Assembly (NCBI GenBank): GCA_035296325.1
Contig: DATHBD010000073.1
Span: 1 to 64,000, forward strand
Length of the DNA stretch: 64,000 nt
Source of the DNA: DATHBD01 sp035296325
GTDB lineage: Bacteria > Actinomycetota > Actinomycetes > Mycobacteriales > Micromonosporaceae
Direction: 5' to 3'
Shown in pieces: positions 10,070 to 18,823 of this stretch (positions within the stretch are counted from its first letter, which is position 1; each line of letters begins with the position of its first letter). A program made the position numbers and the translations under genes. The notes under the pieces are model-generated. The model was not told the DNA's origin. It made no database searches and saw only the letters and a list, made by a program, of their open reading frames with translations.

Positions 10070-13000
10070 ATGCCTCAGACGAACCAGAGCCGAGATGCCG
10101 GCTCGGTGTCCCACCTGTGCTTCCTGTCGGTGCGGGGCGAGCCGATGCTGGCGGCAGCGCGGGATGACCGCATCGAGCTGCGCGATGACAACGACGCCCT
10201 GGTCTGCACGATCGACGAAGGCGGTCCGCCCACGTCGCTGCTCGCGCTGCCGGGCGCGGAACCGGCGCACGACGTGCTGCTCGCCGGAGACCGCGACGGG
10301 CTGTTGTGCCGGTACGACCCGGTCACCGGCGCGCGGCTCAGCAGGCTGCCGCTCGGCAAGGGGCCGGTCCGGGACCTGGCGACCTTCACGGACGGCTCGG
10401 CACGGGGCGTCGCCGCGGTGCTGGAGAACGGGCTGCACGTGTGGTGGCCCGACTCCGACGACGTGACCGCGTTACCCGGCCCGCCCGATCGGGAGTCCAA
10501 CCGGATGTTCAAGGTGTGCGCCTACACCCACGCCGAAAGGCCGCACCTGGCCTGCGCCTACACCGACGGGTACATCGCCACCTGGGACCTGAGCCGCCCC
10601 GCCTCCCCCACGGCGCAGCCGGCCCACGAGGGTCAGATCTGGTCACTGATCGCCGCCACCGACGATGACGGCCTGCCCATCGTCGTCAGTGGCGCCGCGG
10701 ATGCCCGCGTGCGGGTGTGGCGCCCGGCGCAGCCGGCCGGCGCAGCCGCCGGCCCGGCCCTGCAGCGGGTCGGCGAGTTCGTGGCGGACGGCACGGTCCG
10801 GCGGCTCGGCCAGATCGTCAACCGGCAGAAGACGATGCTGGTCACCGCGTCGGCCACCGGTGCCGTCTCGCTCTGGCGCATGGACGGCGCGCGGGACCGG
10901 CCGGAGCGACAGATCCATCTGCACGGCAGCGAGGCCTGGGCGCTGGCTTGTGTCAGCACGTCGGACAGTGTCCTGATCGCCTCGGGGGACATGAACGGGG
11001 ACCGCAACATCATGCGGCTGAGCACCGCCCTGCTCACCGAGGAGGCGGTGAAGGTCGTGTTCAGCGCGGATGCCCCGCTGACCATCTGGGCCGTGGCGCA
11101 CGGCGAGACGGAGGCCGGGCCGTACATCGCCTGTGCCGGCGTGGGCAGGACCGTCAACATTTTCGACGGCAGCGCCGACGCCCGCCCCGACCAGTCACCC
11201 AGGTACGAGCTCAAGGGCCACTCCAGCACAGTGCGGGCGCTGGCCACAGCGGGGGACCCGACGTGCCCGCACGTGATCAGCGCCGGCGCCGACCACCGGG
11301 TCCTGGACTGGGATCCGCACAGCGGAGAGCGGCGGCGCGAGTTGCCCATGCGCCACCAGGGAGAGGTGTGGGCGCTCACCACGTTCCAGGATGCCGACGG
11401 GCACCATGTGATCAGTGGCAGCGCGGACGGCTCGGTGCGCCTGCTCACGCTCGACGACGCCGCTGCCGAGGTCGAGATCCTTGCCACCGACTGCGGCGAG
11501 GTCAACGCCGTCCTCGTGGTGGCCGCCGACGACGACACGATCGTGGTCGTCGGCTCCGATCGTGGCCTGCAGGCCCTGTCGTTGCGCGACCGGTCCACCC
11601 GCCCGCTGAGCCTGCCGCCGGTCAGCGCCGCCTGCAGCGCGCGTGGCACCAGCCGGCCACTGGTCGTTGTGGCACACCGCGATGGTCGGGTCGAGCTCAT
11701 CGACCCGGTGGCCGGTGCGACTCTGGGCAGATTCCCGGTCCCCGCCGGAGCCGGCCAGGTGCGTGCCCTGGAGACCGTCGGGGTCGCCGGCACCTCCTAT
11801 GTCATCGGTGGCTGTGACACCGGTCAGATCCTGACCTGGCACATCGACCTGACGCTGGTGGCCGACCCGGTGCGCGCGGGCGAGGCCGGTATCCGGGCGA
11901 TGGACGTCATGCAGAGCGCGGCGGCGGGGGCGGCCCTGATCACCGGCGGACACGACGGGCTGGTGCGACGGTGCCCGTTGACCGGGTACAGCCCGCTGAG
12001 CTCCGGCGGCTCGGTGGGGCGCGGGGTCCGCCCGGCGTCGATCCTGCTGCACGACCAGCCCACCGACCGCGACCACCTGTCCCGCGACTCGCTGGTGGAG
12101 ACCCTGTACGACGCGCTCAGCTCACCGGGTACGCAGCCACCGGTGGTCGTCGGCGTGCACGCGCCGTGGGGTCAGGGCAAGTCCAGTCTGCTCCGGCAGC
12201 TACGCGGGCGGGTGGACCCCACGACGCGACGGTTCGACGCCGATAGCCCGCCGCCCGCCAGCCGGGAGCCCACCCACACGCTCGTCGCGAAGCGCGGCAC
12301 GGAAGCCGGGCGGTGGCCACGCCTCCGGGCGGGTCGGCGGGTCCGCACGCGCCTGACCCGCGCCTGGGCCTGGCGACAGATTCAGCGCTCCGGAAACCGG
12401 GAAACGCCGCTGCAGTACGAGATGCGCCCCCGTCAGGCCGGGACGAACCACCCGATCACCGTCTGGTTCAACCCCTGGATGTACGAACGACCGGATCAGA
12501 TCTGGGCCGGGCTCACCCGTGAGATCATCGCTGCCGTCACCGAGCGGCTGTCCGCGCCCGAGCGGGAACGCCTGTGGTTCGATCTGAACCTGCGCCGCAC
12601 CGACCCTGGTGCGCTGCGCAAGCGCATCCTGTCCAGCTACCTCCCGCGCACCCTCGCCGGGATGACGGTCGCCGGCTTGCTGCTGTTGCTGGTCGCCCTC
12701 GCCGCGGTATCGATGGGGGTCGCCGCGATGCGGGCCCCGACCGTGGAGAAGCTGCTCGGCCCGACCGCGGTCGTGCTGATCACCGTGTTGGGCATCATCG
12801 CCCAGTTCACGACCGGCTCGTTCAAGCACATCCGCGGCTGGGTCTCGGCAGAGGAGCTGAACACCAGCGCGGAACCGAAGCGCGCATGGCGGGGCGCCGC
12901 GGACCCACTCGTCTCCACCGACCGCGGATACCTCTACATGCTGCAGCACGATGTCGGCGAGGTGGTGGGCCTGGCGACTGCGCACGGCCCGCTCTTCATC

Positions 13001-13948
13001 TTCGTCGACGACCTGGACCGGTGCGGGCCGGCCGTTGTCGCCGACACCATCGAGGCGATCAACCTCTTCCTGAACAAGGCGTTCGGACAGTGCGTCTTCG
13101 TCGTGGCCCTCGACCCGGCCACCGTGGCGGCGCACCTGGAAACCGCTTTTCAGGACATCAACCAGCGCGCCAGGGAGGATCCCACCAGCTTCGGGCATCT
13201 CCGGCACACCGGTTGGCGGTTCATGGAGAAGATCATCGACCTGCCGATCCGCCTGCCCCGGGTCCCCGACACCGCGCTGAGCGCCTACCTGGACGGGTTG
13301 CTGGACATGTCCCGCCCGGTTACCGCGCCGTCGTCCGACGCCCGGCCGGGTCGGCCGCCGCGCCGACGCGGCAGGGCGATCCCCACTCGCGCCGCGAAGG
13401 CGGCAGGCGGACCGGATGGCGGCGGTGGACCGAACCCGGCGGAAGCGGCCGGGGCGGTCCGCGGGCCGGGGCCGGTGGCCACCGCCACGAGCATCGAGAC
13501 GGTGGAAGGGCTGGAGGCCCTGCCGGAGGTACGCAGTGCGCTGCGCCAGGCCGTACTCAACCTTCCCGGACGCAATCCCCGGCAGACCAAGGCGTTCGTC
13601 AACCTCTGGCGCTTCTACATGGTGCTCGACCATCGGATGGGCCTGCTGAATCCCAACCTGTCCGCCATCGAACGGCACAGCATCGAAATGGCGCGGCTGG
13701 TCGAGTTGATGGTCCGCTGGCCCTATCTTCTTGATCCGCTCGGTGAGCACGTCGAGGGCACCGGCGCCCCGCACACCGCGCTCGACCGTCTGCTGGACGC
13801 CTGTGCCGACGACGAGCGTTGGGCGGCCGCCGCCGCCGCGGCGACGCTCGACCCGACCGACTCCGCGATCCAGGGCTTGCGCAAGCTCCTGCTCCGGGCC
13901 CGGCCGAACGACAATGTGTTCCGGACCATCGCTCATCGCTACCTCTGA
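10070..13948 (+). CDS. WD40-repeat protein with C-terminal KAP-family P-loop NTPase
   Basis: A 1,292-residue protein. Residues ~15-650 form many WD40-type blades (repeated GHSSTVRALATAGD, HEGQIWSLIAATDDD and HQGEVWALTTFQDAD units). The rest is a KAP-family STAND-like NTPase: Walker A GQGKSS at 701-706, the family signature WFNPW at 799-803, and Walker B FVDDLDR with Asp980/981. Two hydrophobic helices (~864-890 and ~898-916) inserted between the Walker motifs place the NTPase at the membrane, typical of KAP. A Gly/Pro/Arg-rich stretch (~1085-1140) interrupts the C-terminal part. KAP proteins act as membrane-associated signalling or defence NTPases. GGAG 6 nt before ATG 10070 supports that start; GTG 10058 is possible. 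Confidence 0.9.
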   Translation: MPQTNQSRDAGSVSHLCFLSVRGEPMLAAARDDRIELRDDNDALVCTIDEGGPPTSLLALPGAEPAHDVLLAGDRDGLLCRYDPVTGARLSRLPLGKGPVRDLATFTDGSARGVAAVLENGLHVWWPDSDDVTALPGPPDRESNRMFKVCAYTHAERPHLACAYTDGYIATWDLSRPASPTAQPAHEGQIWSLIAATDDDGLPIVVSGAADARVRVWRPAQPAGAAAGPALQRVGEFVADGTVRRLGQIVNRQKTMLVTASATGAVSLWRMDGARDRPERQIHLHGSEAWALACVSTSDSVLIASGDMNGDRNIMRLSTALLTEEAVKVVFSADAPLTIWAVAHGETEAGPYIACAGVGRTVNIFDGSADARPDQSPRYELKGHSSTVRALATAGDPTCPHVISAGADHRVLDWDPHSGERRRELPMRHQGEVWALTTFQDADGHHVISGSADGSVRLLTLDDAAAEVEILATDCGEVNAVLVVAADDDTIVVVGSDRGLQALSLRDRSTRPLSLPPVSAACSARGTSRPLVVVAHRDGRVELIDPVAGATLGRFPVPAGAGQVRALETVGVAGTSYVIGGCDTGQILTWHIDLTLVADPVRAGEAGIRAMDVMQSAAAGAALITGGHDGLVRRCPLTGYSPLSSGGSVGRGVRPASILLHDQPTDRDHLSRDSLVETLYDALSSPGTQPPVVVGVHAPWGQGKSSLLRQLRGRVDPTTRRFDADSPPPASREPTHTLVAKRGTEAGRWPRLRAGRRVRTRLTRAWAWRQIQRSGNRETPLQYEMRPRQAGTNHPITVWFNPWMYERPDQIWAGLTREIIAAVTERLSAPERERLWFDLNLRRTDPGALRKRILSSYLPRTLAGMTVAGLLLLLVALAAVSMGVAAMRAPTVEKLLGPTAVVLITVLGIIAQFTTGSFKHIRGWVSAEELNTSAEPKRAWRGAADPLVSTDRGYLYMLQHDVGEVVGLATAHGPLFIFVDDLDRCGPAVVADTIEAINLFLNKAFGQCVFVVALDPATVAAHLETAFQDINQRAREDPTSFGHLRHTGWRFMEKIIDLPIRLPRVPDTALSAYLDGLLDMSRPVTAPSSDARPGRPPRRRGRAIPTRAAKAAGGPDGGGGPNPAEAAGAVRGPGPVATATSIETVEGLEALPEVRSALRQAVLNLPGRNPRQTKAFVNLWRFYMVLDHRMGLLNPNLSAIERHSIEMARLVELMVRWPYLLDPLGEHVEGTGAPHTALDRLLDACADDERWAAAAAAATLDPTDSAIQGLRKLLLRARPNDNVFRTIAHRYL

Positions 13949-14074
13949 TCGGCACAGCGTTCGGGGTGCCCCAGCGGGCACCGCCCGGACGTCGCGGCCC
14001 CGGGCGGTATCTTGGGTTCGGACCGGCTTTCCATGACCGGGCCAGGGCACCGAAACGCACACCCCGAGGAGAGA

Positions 14075-14569
14075 ATGTTGGCGAACCCATCGTTCGATGT
14101 CGTGAGCAAGGTGGACCACCAGGAGGTCGACAACGCGCTGAGCCAGACAACCAAGGAGCTCGGGCAGCGCTTCGACTTCCGGGGGACCGGCGCGGAGATC
14201 ACCTGGGTGGGGAAGGAGGCAGTCCTGATCTCGGCCGATACCGAGAGCAGAGCGCTGGCGGCGTTGGACGTGTTCAAGGAAAAGCTGGTGCGTCGAAATG
14301 TCTCACTGAAGGCGCTGACGTTCGGCGACCCCCGGACTTCCGGCAAGGTATGCAAGATCGAGTGCCAACTGGTGGACGGGATCGAGACCGAGAAGGCGAA
14401 ATCGATTTCCAAGCTGATCCGCGACGAAGGGCCCAAGGGCGTTCAGGCCCAGATTCAGGGCGATCAACTACGGGTGACCGCCAAGAAGAAGGATGACCTT
14501 CAGGAGGTCATCACCCTGCTCAAGCAGGCGGACCTCGGCATTGCGCTGCAGTTTGTGAACTACCGGTAG
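14075..14569 (+). CDS. yajQ: YajQ family nucleotide/cyclic di-GMP-binding protein
   Basis: A 164-residue cytosolic protein matching YajQ end to end: NPSFDVVSKVD at the start, FDFRGTGAEI, LIRDEGPKGVQAQIQGDQLRV and the closing LQFVNYR. The fold is two ferredoxin-like domains. Homologues bind nucleotides or RNA and, in Xanthomonas, cyclic di-GMP. The ATG at 14075 has GAGGAGAG just upstream and gives the usual family length. Transcribed alone; the convergent SpoU methyltransferase gene lies across a strong hairpin. Confidence 0.95.
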   Translation: MLANPSFDVVSKVDHQEVDNALSQTTKELGQRFDFRGTGAEITWVGKEAVLISADTESRALAALDVFKEKLVRRNVSLKALTFGDPRTSGKVCKIECQLVDGIETEKAKSISKLIRDEGPKGVQAQIQGDQLRVTAKKKDDLQEVITLLKQADLGIALQFVNYR

Positions 14570-14641
14570 GCGGTGAACAGCGCAGCCGGGTCTACGGGGG
14601 TCGCGGTTGGCCACCGGGAGCGGAACGTGGCGTACCCTCGC

Positions 14642-14677
14642 GGCGCGCCCGGCCGACCGCTCATCGGTCGGCGCGCC
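14642..14677. terminator. Bidirectional hairpin terminator between yajQ and the SpoU methyltransferase gene
   Basis: GCCGACCG-CTCAT-CGGTCGGC forms a perfect 8-bp stem with 5-nt loop, flanked by two GGCGCGCC palindromes that can lengthen it. It lies in the 190-nt space between two convergent genes. No T tract, which is common in high-GC actinobacteria. Confidence 0.55.
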
Positions 14678-14759
14678 CACCGGGGCCGGCCGAGTCAGTT
14701 CATCGCACCACGCAGCCGGCCGAACCACTTTGGGCCGGACCGGCAGGACGGGACGGCCG

Positions 14760-15623
14760 TCATCCACCGACCCGCCGTTGACGCAGCACCTCGTACAGCG
14801 TGATGGACGCGGCCACGCTCGCGTTCAGCGAACTCGCCGAGCCGGTCATCGGGATCCGCACCACCGCGTCGCAGGCGCCCGCCCAGAACGCGCTCATTCC
14901 GCTCGTCTCGTTGCCGATCACCAACGCGGTCGGCCCGCGGAAGTCGTGGCCCCAGAGGTCGGCGGTGCCCTCTTCGCTGGTCCCCACAATGGTCATCGGC
15001 CCACTCGATCGGATCCAGTCCACCACAGTGGACGGCTGGTCGACCCGTACCGCGGGGACCGCGAAGAGCGACCCCCGACTGGCCCGGACCGCCTTCGGGT
15101 CGTAGAGGTCGGCCGCCCGGCCGGTCACCACCACGCCGTCGACGCCGAGCGCGTCGGCGGAGCGCAGCAGCGAGCCCAGATTGCCCGGACTGATCGGCCG
15201 GTCCAGCACCACCACCAGGCCGTGATCGGTCAGCCGGATCCGGGCCAGGTTGTCCACCGGGATCGCCACCACCGCGAGAAGTTCGGGCGGCGCCTCCAGT
15301 TTCTCGCTGAGCTCGTGTAACAGGTCGGGCGAGAGGTGGACCAACTCGTCCGCGACGCTGCCGGTGAGCAGGTCCCGGGCCCACTCGGAGCGGGCCAGCC
15401 CGGCGTGCAGGAACGTCCGGACCGGCCACCCGTGCGCGATCGCCTGGTCGATCGGGCGTACGCCCTGCACCAGGAACTCACCGAGTCGCTGGCGCTTGTT
15501 GCGGTTGCTGAGCAGGGCCTCCCACTGCTGGTAGCGGGCGTTGCGGGTCGTCACGCGCAGGGAACGCGGCGCCGAGGGCCGGTGCGGGGAGCGTTGGGAC
15601 CGCCGGTCAGGACTGATCGACAT
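14760..15623 (-). CDS. SpoU/TrmH family RNA 2'-O-methyltransferase
   Basis: A 287-residue SPOUT methyltransferase. The N-terminal substrate-binding part contains NARYQQWEALLSNRNKR and GEFLVQGVRPIDQA. The knotted SAM-binding part shows LVVVLDRPISPGNLGSLLRSADALG (motif 1 Asn and Arg), TALVIGNETSGMS (motif 2) and VRIPMTGSASSLNASVAAS (motif 3). It would methylate the 2'-O of rRNA or tRNA; which nucleotide is not clear. ATG 15623 is preferred because the region upstream has no conserved sequence. Divergent from the small gene at 15742. Confidence 0.9.
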   Translation of the reverse strand: MSISPDRRSQRSPHRPSAPRSLRVTTRNARYQQWEALLSNRNKRQRLGEFLVQGVRPIDQAIAHGWPVRTFLHAGLARSEWARDLLTGSVADELVHLSPDLLHELSEKLEAPPELLAVVAIPVDNLARIRLTDHGLVVVLDRPISPGNLGSLLRSADALGVDGVVVTGRAADLYDPKAVRASRGSLFAVPAVRVDQPSTVVDWIRSSGPMTIVGTSEEGTADLWGHDFRGPTALVIGNETSGMSAFWAGACDAVVRIPMTGSASSLNASVAASITLYEVLRQRRVGG

Positions 15624-15741
15624 GGCCACCCCGAGGCTCGTGCGTTGTCGTCCGATGCTACCCGCCGCTCGCCCGGCGTCCGCCTTGGTCAGGTTAGGCT
15701 GCCCGTGGCGGCGCACCGGCATCCCGGAGGACGAGCAATCC

Positions 15742-15963
15742 ATGTCGTACCGTCTGGCTCCCAGCCGGTACGACGACGGCGACCCGGCCGGCGGCTTCGT
15801 GCTGCGGTCTGCTCCCGGCCACCCCGCCTACCCGGTCGTCGCGCTGCCGGCACAGACCCGCAAGATCACTCCTGGTACCGCGAAGCCGGCGTTGCAGCGG
15901 TTCCGGGTGGGCGCCCGGGCAGCGTTGCTCGGCCGCGTCGGCGGCCTGCAGGACGCCGGGTGA
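15742..15963 (+). CDS. Small conserved-type hypothetical protein, 73 residues
   Basis: Starts MSYRLAPSRYDDGD, preceded by GGAGG (15727-15731) with 10 nt spacing. Its TGA overlaps the GTG of the next gene by 4 nt (GTGA), which argues for real translation and coupling to the methyltransferase. No transmembrane helix, Cys pair or known motif. The C-terminal half is basic (KPALQRFRVGARAALLGR). Function unknown. Confidence 0.65.
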   Translation: MSYRLAPSRYDDGDPAGGFVLRSAPGHPAYPVVALPAQTRKITPGTAKPALQRFRVGARAALLGRVGGLQDAG

Positions 15964-17117
15964 CGGCCCGGCTGATCGTCCGGTGCGCGCACGGGGTGGA
16001 GTGGCTGTGCGCCGACGAGATCGCCAACCGGTTCCCGGCCGCAGAGCTGATCACGCTTGCCCGCCGCGAGCTCACGTTCGAACTGCCGCAAGCCGGCCCG
16101 GGATGCCTCGAACTCGCCACCGCCGACGATGCGTTTCTCGAGGTGGGCCGCGTCGAAGGCGCGGGCACCACGAAGGACGCGCTGCCCGTAGTCGCCCGGC
16201 GCCTCGCGGCCCTGCCGTGGCGGAGGTCGATTGATGCGGTGCGCAGGCTGCGCCCCGTCCCGGACGGGCCGACGTTCGACGTGGTGGCGAGCCTGGAGGG
16301 ACGGCGTTCCTACAACCGGTTCGCGGTGGAGAACACGTTCGGGTCCATCCTCGCCCGGCTCCTCGGTGGCACCTGTCTGGCGCGGACGGCGGCCGGGCGG
16401 GAGCCGGGCGAGCCGGATCTGACGATCCGGGTCTTCATCCGCGAGCAGTCCGCGACCGCGGCGATCCGGCTGGGCGCGCACCCGTTGCACCGCCGCCGGT
16501 ACAAGCAGGAGACCGGCCCAGGCACCCTGCACGCGCCGGTCGCCGCCGCGCTGGCGCGGCTCGCCGCGCCGGGCCCGGGCCGCCCGGTGCTCGACCCGTT
16601 CTGTGGCGACGGAACAATCATGATCGAAACCGGGCTGGCGTACCCGCAGGCGGTGCTCACTGCGAGCGATGCCGACCCCGCCCGCGTGGCTTCCGCCGAG
16701 AGCAACAGCCGCCGGGCCGGCGTACGGGTCGCGTTGCGGGTCGGCGACGCCGGGCTGGTCGCGCCGGCGGACGGGCCCTTCGCCTCGATCGTGACGAATC
16801 CGCCCTGGAACCTGGCGGTGGACGCGACGCGGTCGCTGGCCGGCTCGCTGGACCCGTTCTGGCGGCGGGTGCCTGACCTGCTCGCCCCGGACGGTCGGCT
16901 GGTCGTCCTGACGGAGGCGGCGTTGGAGGTGCCGGCAGCGCTGCGTCGGGCGGGATTCACGCTGGCCCTGGCGACCCGGATCCGGCTGGCCGGCCGGGTG
17001 GCGCAGATCGTGCTGGCCGCCCCGCCGGGCCGCCAGCCAGCGGCGATCCCGCAGGGGGCGGCGCGGTGGCGGGAGCGCGCCATCGCTGCGGGCGTGGTGA
17101 CGCGGGACGGGTTCTGA
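15960..17117 (+). CDS. THUMP-containing / RlmKL-like RNA methyltransferase
   Basis: A 385-residue protein starting at GTG 15960. The N-terminal ~160 residues resemble a THUMP RNA-binding region, as found in RlmL and Trm14/TrmN. The C-terminal Rossmann domain has the SAM-binding LDPFCGDGTIMIE (~220) and the catalytic IVTNPPWN (NPPY/W type, ~278-285), marking an N-methyltransferase of guanosine or adenosine in RNA. The preceding LHRRRYKQETGPGTLHAP segment is typical of RlmKL/Trm14. Substrate (rRNA or tRNA) is not resolved. Translationally coupled to the 73-residue protein upstream. Confidence 0.85.
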   Translation: MTARLIVRCAHGVEWLCADEIANRFPAAELITLARRELTFELPQAGPGCLELATADDAFLEVGRVEGAGTTKDALPVVARRLAALPWRRSIDAVRRLRPVPDGPTFDVVASLEGRRSYNRFAVENTFGSILARLLGGTCLARTAAGREPGEPDLTIRVFIREQSATAAIRLGAHPLHRRRYKQETGPGTLHAPVAAALARLAAPGPGRPVLDPFCGDGTIMIETGLAYPQAVLTASDADPARVASAESNSRRAGVRVALRVGDAGLVAPADGPFASIVTNPPWNLAVDATRSLAGSLDPFWRRVPDLLAPDGRLVVLTEAALEVPAALRRAGFTLALATRIRLAGRVAQIVLAAPPGRQPAAIPQGAARWRERAIAAGVVTRDGF

Positions 17118-17217
17118 CCAGCTACGCCAACCACCGTTGCCACCCTCGCGGGCGTTTCATACCCTCGGAGCCATGCCGGCGTCCGGCCGGCAGCAGGTGG
17201 CCCGTGGAGGGGGAACC

Positions 17218-17649
17218 GTGGCCAGGGTTCGCGCACCGGCCCTCGCGGTCGTTGGCGCCATCGGTACGTTGCTGTCCTTCGTGCTGCCATGGGCGCACTA
17301 CGGCGGCATCGACATCCCCCTCAGCCGGTTCCCCCACTGGGGCCTGTACGTCGCGAGCGCGCTGGTGCTGCAACTGTGCGTGGCGTGGACGGTCTTCGCA
17401 GCGCGGGCTCGGGTGCGGATGCCGGTACCCGTCGTCGCGGCCGCCGGACTCCTCGCGCTCGGCTCCGCGATCGACCTCATGCTCCGGTACGACGACCCGG
17501 CCGCGCTCTTCGATCGGTCCGTCCCGCTGGTGATACCACTGCCTGGTGAGGGCGGGATCGTCGCAGTCCTCGCCATCGTTGCCGGCGTGGGGGCGGCGCT
17601 CTCCGCCCGATCGGGGGCCGGCCCCCGCGCTACCGACGCAGCAGCGTGA
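17218..17649 (+). CDS. Hypothetical membrane protein, four hydrophobic segments
   Basis: A 143-residue integral membrane protein with segments near VVGAIGTLLSFVLPW, LYVASALVLQLCVAW, VPVVAAAGLLALGSA and IVAVLAIVAGVGAAL. The loop between the third and fourth holds MLRYDDPAALF. GTG 17218 is chosen because of the strong GGAGGGGGA just upstream; an ATG at 17173 is in frame but has no ribosome site. Its 3' end overlaps the convergent soxR gene by about 20 nt. Function unknown. Confidence 0.6.
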   Translation: MARVRAPALAVVGAIGTLLSFVLPWAHYGGIDIPLSRFPHWGLYVASALVLQLCVAWTVFAARARVRMPVPVVAAAGLLALGSAIDLMLRYDDPAALFDRSVPLVIPLPGEGGIVAVLAIVAGVGAALSARSGAGPRATDAAA

Positions 17650-18067
17650 CCGGCCCGGTGCCCTCGCTCGCCAGCCGGTCACCACCGTTGTAGAGGGCGC
17701 ACGTCTTCATCGACAGGCAGCCGCAACCGATGCACCCGTCGAGCCGGTCCCGCAGCCGTTCCAGCAGCGCGATCTGCTCGTCGAGCCGGGCCCGCCAGCC
17801 GCGGGAAAGCTGCGACCACTCGGCCTTGTCGGGGGTACGCCCGGACGGCAGCGAGGCGAGCGCCGTCCCGATCTCCTCCAGCGACACCCCGACCTGGGCC
17901 GATACCCGGATGAACGCCACCCGGCGCAGCATCGCCCGGGCGTAGCGCCGTTGGTTCCCGCCGGTGCGGGTGGACCAGATCAGGCCGAGTCGCTCGTAGT
18001 ACCGCAGGGCCGATGGAGCGACGCCGCTGCGTGCCGCGAGCTCCCCGATGGTCAGTGATTCCTGCAT
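17630..18067 (-). CDS. soxR: Redox-sensitive MerR-family activator SoxR
   Basis: A 145-residue MerR-family protein. The winged HTH (SLTIGELAARSGVAPSALRYYE) is followed by a dimerisation coiled coil and the [2Fe-2S] ligand cluster CIGCGCLSMKTC near residues 118-129, which is diagnostic of SoxR. In actinobacteria SoxR senses redox-active compounds such as quinones and phenazines instead of driving soxS. It is divergent from the split transketolase genes with only 46 nt between the starts, and a dyad sits in that gap. ATG 18067 begins exactly at the HTH domain. Confidence 0.93.
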   Translation of the reverse strand: MQESLTIGELAARSGVAPSALRYYERLGLIWSTRTGGNQRRYARAMLRRVAFIRVSAQVGVSLEEIGTALASLPSGRTPDKAEWSQLSRGWRARLDEQIALLERLRDRLDGCIGCGCLSMKTCALYNGGDRLASEGTGPVTLLRR

Positions 18068-18082
18068 CACACCCTCTTGAGG

Positions 18083-18096
18083 TGAAGTCCACTTCA
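18083..18096. promoter_or_regulatory. Probable SoxR operator between soxR and transketolase genes
   Basis: TGAAGT-CC-ACTTCA is a perfect dyad, extended by AG/CT matches outside. TTGAGG (18077-18082) precedes it as a -35, and CAGCCT (18102-18107) follows at 19 nt as a -10. MerR proteins act on promoters with such long 19-20 nt spacers and a centred dyad. The transketolase ATG at 18114 would then be nearly leaderless. Confidence 0.6.
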
Positions 18097-18113
18097 ACTT
18101 GCAGCCTAGTGGC

Positions 18114-18812
18114 ATGACGATCGACACCACATATCGCCCGACGCACCCGCCGGAGCTGCTGGCGAATCTGCGTCGAATCACCGGCGACCACAAACACGAG
18201 CCGGCCGCACTCTCCACTCTGGACACGCTCTGGGTGCTGTACGACCGCGTCCTGCGGATCGACCCCGGGCAGCCCGACGCCCCGGACCGGGACCGGTTCC
18301 TGCTGTCCAAGGGCCACGGCCCGGCGGCGTACTACGCCGTACTCGCGAGCAAGGGCTTCTTCCCCGCCGACTGGCTCGATGACATGGGCGGGCCGACCAG
18401 TCGACTCGGCCACCACCCGGACCGGCGGCTGGTACCCGGCGTCGAGATCAGCTCGGGTTCGCTGGGGCACGGACTGGGGCTGGGGATCGGCACCACGCTG
18501 GGGCTCCGGGCCCAGGGCCTGAGCGCCAGCGTCTTCGTCCTGATCGGTGACGCCGAGCTCGACGAGGGCTCCAACTTCGAGGCGATCGCGTACGCCGGCG
18601 CGACCCGGTTGGCCGGCCTCACCGCAATCGTGATCGACAACCGGTCGGCCACCCACGGCTGGCCGGGCGGCATCGCCAGCCGGTTCACCGTCAATGGCTG
18701 GACCGCAGCGACCGTGAACGGCCGCGACCACGACGCCATCGCCGACGCACTGCTCCAGCCAACCACCGCCGGGCCGCACGTCGTGGTGGCCCGGGTCGAG
18801 TCGAAGTCCTGA
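18114..18812 (+). CDS. Transketolase, N-terminal (thiamine pyrophosphate-binding) subunit
   Basis: A 232-residue protein equal to the N-terminal third of transketolase. It has the sugar/TPP residues in LLSKGHGPAAYYAVLA, SSGSLGHGLGLGIG and the TPP-Mg motif GDAELDEGSNFEA to IDN. It pairs with the next gene product to transfer two-carbon units between sugar phosphates or act on a related ketose or DXP-like substrate. Split transketolases are often in secondary or antibiotic pathways. Its ATG is next to the putative SoxR-controlled promoter, so redox-active metabolites may induce it. Confidence 0.88.
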   Translation: MTIDTTYRPTHPPELLANLRRITGDHKHEPAALSTLDTLWVLYDRVLRIDPGQPDAPDRDRFLLSKGHGPAAYYAVLASKGFFPADWLDDMGGPTSRLGHHPDRRLVPGVEISSGSLGHGLGLGIGTTLGLRAQGLSASVFVLIGDAELDEGSNFEAIAYAGATRLAGLTAIVIDNRSATHGWPGGIASRFTVNGWTAATVNGRDHDAIADALLQPTTAGPHVVVARVESKS

Positions 18813-18823
18813 GGAGGCCAGCC

